64,000 nucleotides of DNA, taken from NCBI GenBank assembly GCA_036872755.1, contig JAVHNS010000002.1, forward strand, positions 4,399,928-4,463,927, given 5' to 3'. The position numbers and the translations under genes were made by a program. The stretch comes from Orbilia blumenaviensis (lineage: Eukaryota; Ascomycota; Orbiliomycetes; Orbiliales; Orbiliaceae). Shown piece after piece: positions 58,605-64,000 of the stretch. Every line of letters starts with the position of its first letter. Within the stretch, counting starts at the first letter, position 1. The notes below the pieces were generated by a model. It saw only the letters and a program-made list of their open reading frames with translations, had not been told where the DNA came from and did not search any database.

Positions 58605-60154
58605 ATGTCCGACTCGGAAGAATTAGAAATTGAACTCCCACTCCAGCCCGAAATTCTCAAATCAATCTCGAGCGCCTGTTTATGGATAGGTTTAGGAACC
58701 CTGAAATACTCCCACTTACGGATACTTTCAGTTATTAGAAAGTATGCCGCCTTTATTGATGCCGCGGGAGGCAATCTCACATATGAGGATTTGACTGAAA
58801 GCTTCGGCATCGAACCCTCCAACGCTGTTGCTCTGGCATACCAATTTGACGGTTTAGAAAATATGGCTGGAGTTCTGCCGATCATTATCGAATTGGAGGA
58901 ATACCTCCCACATCCAAGGAATGACAACATTGTTTTGCCTTTGTTCGTTGCGTTGACGGTTATGACAACCATAGCAGTTGCGCTACGAATGTGGTCCAGA
59001 TATAAAGTCGCGGGCTCTATTCAGTCATTTGACTATTTGACGGGGATCGCATACGTAAGACAGACACCTCAACCTCACAGCGTTTATCCTACTAATAGGT
59101 TTTTGTTTTATAAGGCCATGACCGTTGCATGGGGCGCAGTAGCGGTTTATCATAGCTTTTCCAGTAAGTCAAGAGAATTGAACCCATTAGCCTGCATTAT
59201 GAAATAAACGGTGAAACTAATGCTTATTATCCAAGATGGCCCTTACTCCGCATTTTGGGATATGTCGTGGGACACACTCCGCCGACATTACCGGGTATTA
59301 TTATCGATCCTCTTTCGCCGTAGATGTGGTCTTACGGAGCTAATTTATTGCTGATTTCATCTAGATCAACTTCACCCTCAATATATTTTATCCCTGGGTC
59401 ATGCTTTTCATTAAGATGTCGCTTTGTGTTTTTTACTACAAAATGACAGCGCTCTGGTACATTCGATGGGGTATCTGGGCAACCGGTGCTGTCACAGTCG
59501 GGAACACGATCGCCGGGTTTTTCACACCGATATTTTCATGCCGACCGATTCTCTATTGGGATCATTTATTGGAAGGGCCTTGCAAAGCCGACAGACGAAT
59601 GGCTACAATAATCATCGGTGCAATATACATTCTCACGGATATCGCAATTTGGGCTTTACCGATGCCGTTGATATTCCAGCTCAAATTATATCCCAGACAG
59701 CGCATTTTAGCCCTTTGTACATTCGGCATCGGTGCCATGTATGAGAATCCCTTGATACTTTTACATCCGCGGGAAGCGCAATTGTAGAACTGACGCAGTC
59801 TTATCTAGTGCTTGTGTGGCTAGCGGCTTTCGACTTGATGCGGTTATTAAGTTCTATAATTATGGCAGCGAAGGTACTTCAACGCTGATCATTGATGCTT
59901 GGACGATGTGAGTAATACGCAATAGCAAACAGTATGAGCCGTTACTAATTCATTGAAATAGCATTGAAATGAATATCGCCTTGCTGTGCGCTTGTGCCCC
60001 AGCTGTAAGAGCGTTAGTAATTTATTATGCACCCAAAATGTTTCCGAATTTGTTCCCAGCCCCAACCAAAGGTTCAAGTCAGGATACGAAAACAAACGAA
60101 CCCGGAAACACTAAAGCTGGGTCAAAAATAACATCAACAGCTGAGAAGGTTTAG
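58605..60154 (+). CDS. PTH11-like rhodopsin-domain membrane protein with N-terminal extra domain (copy B)
   Basis: Six exons (58605-59054, 59115-59163, 59236-59294, 59365-59738, 59809-59907, 59962-60154) close in phase to 407 residues. The soluble N-terminus (residues 1 to about 108; HLRILSVIRKYAAFID, EDLTESFGIEPSNAVAL) aligns with copy A and ends at the same LPHPR motif before the first helix. Rhodopsin-domain segments: ALTVMTTIAVALRMWSRYKV, FYPWVMLFIKMSLCVFYYKM, ILTDIAIWALPMPLIFQLKL, TFGIGAIACVASGFRLDAV and IALLCACAPAVRALVIYYAPK, the last two restored by splicing. Exons 2+3 together are 108 bases, the same as the single exon 2 of copy A. Copy B has an intron there that A lacks and lacks A's intron before WVIP. 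Ligand and signalling are unknown. Confidence 0.88.
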
Positions 60155-60299
60155 ATACATTGTCGTCCTATGAATGTTTAACCAGTTTATAATATTACTA
60201 CCAATAAATATTTAATTCAGTTGCTATTTATCAGAATTGATGCGAATTTAATAGAGTCGAATATAATGTGAGGTTAAAGAATGGTCTCCACGAGACTAC
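60155..60299. other. Short AT-rich spacer
   Basis: Flanks the retroelement relic; nothing recognised. Confidence 0.5.
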
Positions 60300-60704
60300 C
60301 AACTAATAAACCAGTTTATCAATAGGACCGAAGTTGCGGGTGCAATGCTTGGTAGGCTGGTGGCGGGCTTACCCCGCAAGAGCCTGCTTGGCTCCAGGAG
60401 CCTCATGCGCGGGTCACGGTCCTGGTCTCGTTGGAGAACGTGGTTGTGACTCACGTCAATGGTGAGTACCTCTTTATTAGAGTGAGTGGTGTTCATGTTG
60501 AGCTGACTTTGCGAACTTATATAGCGAACCCTCTTCCTTGGAGGTTTGGGCTTCTCTGGCGCGGATGGCTCTGGTGGTGGTCTTCTCTTTTTCCTTTTTT
60601 TTTTTGTATTTTAGTTTTGTTTCATTTTATTTAAAATAAGTGAATGGGATCGGTTTGGCGCTTTGGCGCTTATTTTCTCTATACTCTATTTTAGAGCTTT
60701 ATAG
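60300..60704 (-). mobile_element. Probable LTR or 3' untranslated part of the copia relic
   Basis: Lies immediately downstream of the pol fragment in its reading direction. It is less AT-rich than its surroundings and contains, on the minus strand, a TATA-type sequence (CGCTATATAAG) followed about 45 bases later by TAATAAAG, as expected for an LTR promoter and polyadenylation site. A poly-purine run (AAAAAAGGAAAAAGAGAAG) lies just before it. LTR ends and a second LTR are not visible, so the boundaries are approximate. Confidence 0.4.
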
Positions 60705-61291
60705 CTATCTTATTTCCATACCCAGACCGGTTACGTGCTTTCTGTGAAGTGCTAGAGGTAACGCTTTAGTGAATATATCAGCTGTCATTTCAGCTGTAGG
60801 TATAGAGATTAGAGTAAGCTCATTATTACGAGCTCTCTCTCTTATCCAAAAGTATGCTACGTCATAATGCTTAGTCCTTTGCTGGTTGCCCGGATTAGTA
60901 GACACTATAATAGAGCTATGGTTATTCATGTATAGAGGTGTGGGTGGTATCTTATCTTCCTGGTCTCCCATAGAGGGTACCTTATTAGACAGTGCACATC
61001 TCTGAGCAGCTTGTGTACCCACGGAGCTTCTTTACCAGCATGGTTACTAGCAATTACTTCAGCCTCTGTACTAGAGGTGGCTATCGTGGCTTGCAGTTTG
61101 CTGGACCATGATATAGAGGCCTTTGCCAAGTTGTAAGTGTAGCCTGACGTAGATTTCCTTGCTATCTCTTCTTTTCCGAAGGTTTGAGCCCAATGGGCAT
61201 CAGAGTATCCTCTGAGATTGAGAGTGCCTCTTGTTATGTCAGAGACTTGCCTAATAAGGAAGTCTTTTTGGGCAGATTGTGACAGGTTTTT
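60705..61291 (-). mobile_element. Ty1/copia retrotransposon pol relic (RNase H and C-terminus)
   Basis: The minus strand encodes the end of a copia polyprotein. The RNase H part reads LRGYSDAHWAQ, RKSTSGYTYNLAKASISWSSKLQATIATSSTEAEVIA and HAGKEAPWVHKLL, with the Asp (YSDAHW) and Glu (TEAE) of the active site visible. After HKLLRD the frame shifts by one base, between about 61010 and 60960, and resumes as PPTPLYMNNHSSI, RTKHYDVAYFWIRE and TADIFTKALPLALHRKHVTGLGM, the typical copia C-terminus, to a stop at 60705. Upstream of 61291 no reverse transcriptase or integrase remains. Truncated and frameshifted, so inactive. Confidence 0.88.
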
Positions 61292-61552
61292 TTTCTAATT
61301 ATAGTATTACCTGGATGTTTCCAATAACCATTCTGAGGGCTTTTCCGGCCGCTTAGATTTCTGCTTGGAGTTTATTTTGCTGCGATTGCTTTTTTACAAT
61401 ATCAATATCAATAGTATGTGCTCACCCCGTGACTCCGTGATACAACGTTTACACTGTAATAACTGCTTGATCGGGCCAGCCTGCCACTTCCCTGACCAAT
61501 CATCAATCGGAACTAGTCCAGGTTCTGGTTCGACCTATGGGCTAAGCGGCAT

Positions 61553-62584
61553 CTAATCTTCATCGATATATATTCCCTGATCTTCGCTGTGATATAATCC
61601 TTGTTCTTCAGGTAAAACTGCCTTCTCAAATAGGATTTTGCGGTATCCCAATAAAGAGACAGGTATGAATATTCCCCACGCAAATGCGGATGTAGCCATA
61701 TAAGCGATACCTATCTAATTGTTCATCATAAGCTAATTTTCTTAGACGGTAAAGGGCAAGAATAAAAAAGGGGCAGAAATTTCCATTTGTACCTTTACAT
61801 CGTCTCCCCAGTTCCCGATACGAATCGGCGTACAGATCATTACCGACAAACCGATCATATACCATAGAAAGCTGTAGGCAACAAACATGGAAGCAGTTTG
61901 CCATACGAAAGTCATCTGCCAGCTAAGACGCCAGCGACACCTCATATTCGGTTGGTCCCCGACATACAGACTATCGTCGTGAGGAGTCAATTCGGGGTTG
62001 TCGGTATTGTCAGGCAGTATCTCCTTCGTAAGAAGCTGGGCAAGGTATCGGTCTATAAGTTCTTGCTGTATGTTGGTATGATCCTTAGGAAATTCTCCTA
62101 GCAAGGCAAGAAGTGTTACTTGTTGTGCGGACATCAGCAAGCTGACTATCGCCATCATCAGAGATGCGTAAAAGGCGGCAATCCCGACCCAATGCGACTT
62201 CTCTACTACCCCCCATGAAAGCGTGGCGGTGACGATTGCTGTAAGGGCAATACCCTTTGAGCAGAAATCGAAGATATCAGTTCAAGTCCTCTATTCTTTG
62301 ATCAAGAGAGCGGGGTAGACCATTGTCATGCTTACGGCAAGTGAAACGAATTCCAATTCGCCCTTTTTCCGTTGACGCCAATTTGCAATCAACATGGATA
62401 CTCTTCGCCGGTTCTGGGCGCTGTCTTCTTCTTGCCGTAAGAGATGATTCTCAATCAGCTGGACCGGCTTGAGAGTGTTGTAGATGAAAAATCTGTGATG
62501 CGGTAGGGTCAGGAACAAGACAACCCCCTGCAGTATTCTGCTGGTGATTGGCTGGGCCAGCCTTGTGTCAGTCGTCGATGTCAT
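61553..62584 (-). CDS. Membrane protein of unknown family
   Basis: Exons 62584-62336, 62254-61793 and 61714-61553 join in phase 0 at both junctions to 290 residues. The N-terminal third is soluble and basic (RRRVSMLIANWRQRKKGE). Hydrophobic helices follow: GIALTAIVTATLSWGVV, WVGIAAFYASLMMAIVSLLMSA, FVWQTASMFVAYSFLWYMIGLSVMI and IGIAYMATSAFAWGIFIPVSLLGY, the last beginning exactly at the third exon. A polar loop (about 135-185) carries many acids. The C-terminal tail is acidic (SEDQGIYIDED). No family recognised; topology suggests a four-helix membrane protein. The last intron (GTACAA donor, ATTAG acceptor) is the least certain junction. Confidence 0.7.
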
Positions 62585-63006
62585 TTTGGGGGGAAGTCGC
62601 TGAGAATGACTTCAGTTTGGGTTTCTAGAGTTTCTGTAATAAATGCGAGATATCACAAACGTATTGGTATTCTTATATATTGGTACTGGAAGTTGTGCTG
62701 AAGGCCGCAAAAAATTGTTCTATAAATACACGTTTGGAGGTTCGAATATGTTCTTGGCAGAGAAGCCCTGAAAATGTAGGTTTTCGGGCTGCTGGAGGCG
62801 ACCAGTTACTGGTTAAAGCGCACGGTCTGTTATTGCCGGCAACCTTCAAATTACTGTGCATGTTCCTGCTTAATATTCCAGGATTACAATGGGGCTAATT
62901 TTTTGAAGAGAAAAGCCATTCATTTGTATTACATATATATTCATTTTATAATCTTTCGAAAACGACAAAAAAAGACCTTTAACGGGTACAAACTATCACA
63001 CAGAAT
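62585..63006. other. Divergent intergenic region near the telomere
   Basis: No ORF with motifs; AT-rich toward the right. Confidence 0.5.
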
Positions 63007-63404
63007 ATGGTTTTGCACCAAGAACACAGCAAAACTATCATTAATCTCCTTACACTGAGTTTACACCTGTTGAATCTTTTTGATATCGTTTTGGCACCTG
63101 TACAAGGGTTATCTTCCTGTAAATTCCCTGAAAACCCGCCGCAATTACCGCCAAGAAACCTTTTCGCTATTGCAAATCCTATTCACACCAATATCCACAT
63201 TGGGATAAAGATAGTACTGGAGGGTTGGGAATCTATGAATCAGCCATTGTAAGAAGTGGGTAAGATAACGTCTATTTGTAAGCAAATTCGCTGGGCTGTT
63301 GCCCCTTTTTTGCTGTTTGCTGTGCGCACGGATATAACATCCTCTCTCAATTTAACAGATTTGAAGCTCGTAAATATGATCTTCAGGATTTTTCTGGATC
63401 ATGA
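63007..63404 (+). CDS. Small telomere-proximal gene candidate
   Basis: Exon 1 (63007-63248) starts with ATG and exon 2 (63359-63404) follows a 110 bp intron with GTAAGA donor and TTTAACAG acceptor; phase 2 closes, giving 95 residues. Residues about 12-33 are hydrophobic (INLLTLSLHLLNLFDIVLAP), a possible uncleaved signal or membrane helix. The rest is polar and ends QDFSGS. No family recognised. It is the last coding candidate before the telomere. A second open frame at 63421-63624 may belong to the same or another degraded gene. Chance open sequence cannot be excluded. Confidence 0.35.
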
Positions 63405-63830
63405 TTGGAAGATTCTGTAAATGTACCCGGCTCGGCAATCTTATCCTTATATGGCTTCAGGAAGTGGGTTTGGGACTGTTCTGGCATCATGCAGCAGTTT
63501 GACAGAACTCTTACCGGGGCCAGTGTATATGACTTGGGACGGAAGATCCGCCTACAGGTTATTTGTCAGGCCGCGCACCCACGCGGTGGTGTGCAGAATA
63601 CAACAAGGTCAACACAACGGTTAGAGTTATCCGGTTTGGGCAACATGAATATGTAACAATCTACCCAAAAACCTATTTAAATAATTTTAGTTTTTAAACT
63701 AATGTTAATTCAGTTTCCTTAACTTAAATATAATAAAAAACTATAATCTAATATTATAATATATATATTTTTTAATATATAAAATATAAATAATAATTAT
63801 ATATATAATTTTTTATTTTTTAATTTATAA
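63405..63830. other. Subtelomeric junction, strongly AT-rich
   Basis: Contains an unassigned ORF (63421-63624). From about 63680 almost pure A/T, with TATATA and TTTTTA runs abutting the telomere repeats. Confidence 0.7.
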
Positions 63831-63856
63831 TTAGGGTTAGGGTTTAGGGGTTAGGG

Positions 63857-63895
<39 letters not shown>

Positions 63896-63927
63896 TTAGG
63901 GTTAGGGTTTTAGGGTTAGGGTTAGGG

Positions 63928-63994
<67 letters not shown>

Positions 63995-64000
63995 GTTATC
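63831..64000 (+). repeat. Telomere repeat array (TTAGGG)n with length variants
   Basis: About 26 units fill the last 170 bases. Most are TTAGGG; several are TTTAGGG, two are TTTTAGGG and one is TTTAGGGG. The G-rich strand reads 5' to 3' toward the right edge, so the right end of the window is the chromosome end. Confidence 0.97.

Noticed and set aside
1..64000. Biosynthetic gene cluster, heterokaryon-incompatibility cluster or CRISPR-like array
   Set aside because: No PKS, NRPS, terpene synthase, HET or NLR gene and no regularly spaced repeats other than the telomere were seen.

Overview
The window is the end of a filamentous ascomycete chromosome (Pezizomycotina). The evidence is compact genes with 50-95 bp introns, GTAAGT-type donors and CTAAC-like branch sites, plus fungal families such as CFEM, PTH11-like rhodopsin-domain and CBM1-like proteins. 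There is a decayed Ty1/copia element, and the right edge is a TTAGGG telomere array whose G-rich strand runs 5'->3' off the end. A finer placement (for example Eurotiomycetes) is only a guess.

Layout. 1-10 kb: a POT peptide transporter cut by the left edge, a TDT/malate-type transporter, an orphan secreted protein and a large orphan protein with a mitochondrial-like N-terminus. 10-26 kb is gene-poor and AT-rich. It holds a divergent subtilisin-like protein, a GPI-type CFEM protein, a MARVEL-like protein and an FAD monooxygenase with an in-frame amber stop, among inverted repeats, a long palindrome and two copies of a mutated repeat. 26-36.5 kb: a patatin-domain protein whose serine position is glycine, a small Cys-containing ORF, a yapsin-like aspartyl protease and a DUF1275 protein. 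39-47.5 kb: rhodopsin-domain protein A, an S9 peptidase, an orphan gene and an AIF/AMID-like oxidoreductase. 49.6-60.2 kb: a CAX Ca2+/H+ exchanger, an orphan membrane protein, a GT-B glycosyltransferase-like protein, a secreted protein with three Cys modules and rhodopsin-domain protein B. 60.3-64 kb: a copia relic, an orphan membrane protein, a small telomere-proximal gene candidate and the telomere.

The genes do not form a recognisable biosynthetic cluster. There is a loose theme of extracellular or peptide nutrition (aspartyl protease, subtilase-like, S9 peptidase, POT transporter) and of membrane or secreted surface proteins, as is usual near chromosome ends. Exon junctions were read by hand from splice signals and reading-frame continuity. 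Where all phases close, the model is firmer than where I say it does not. No alignments or database searches were run; family calls rest on motifs recognised by eye.
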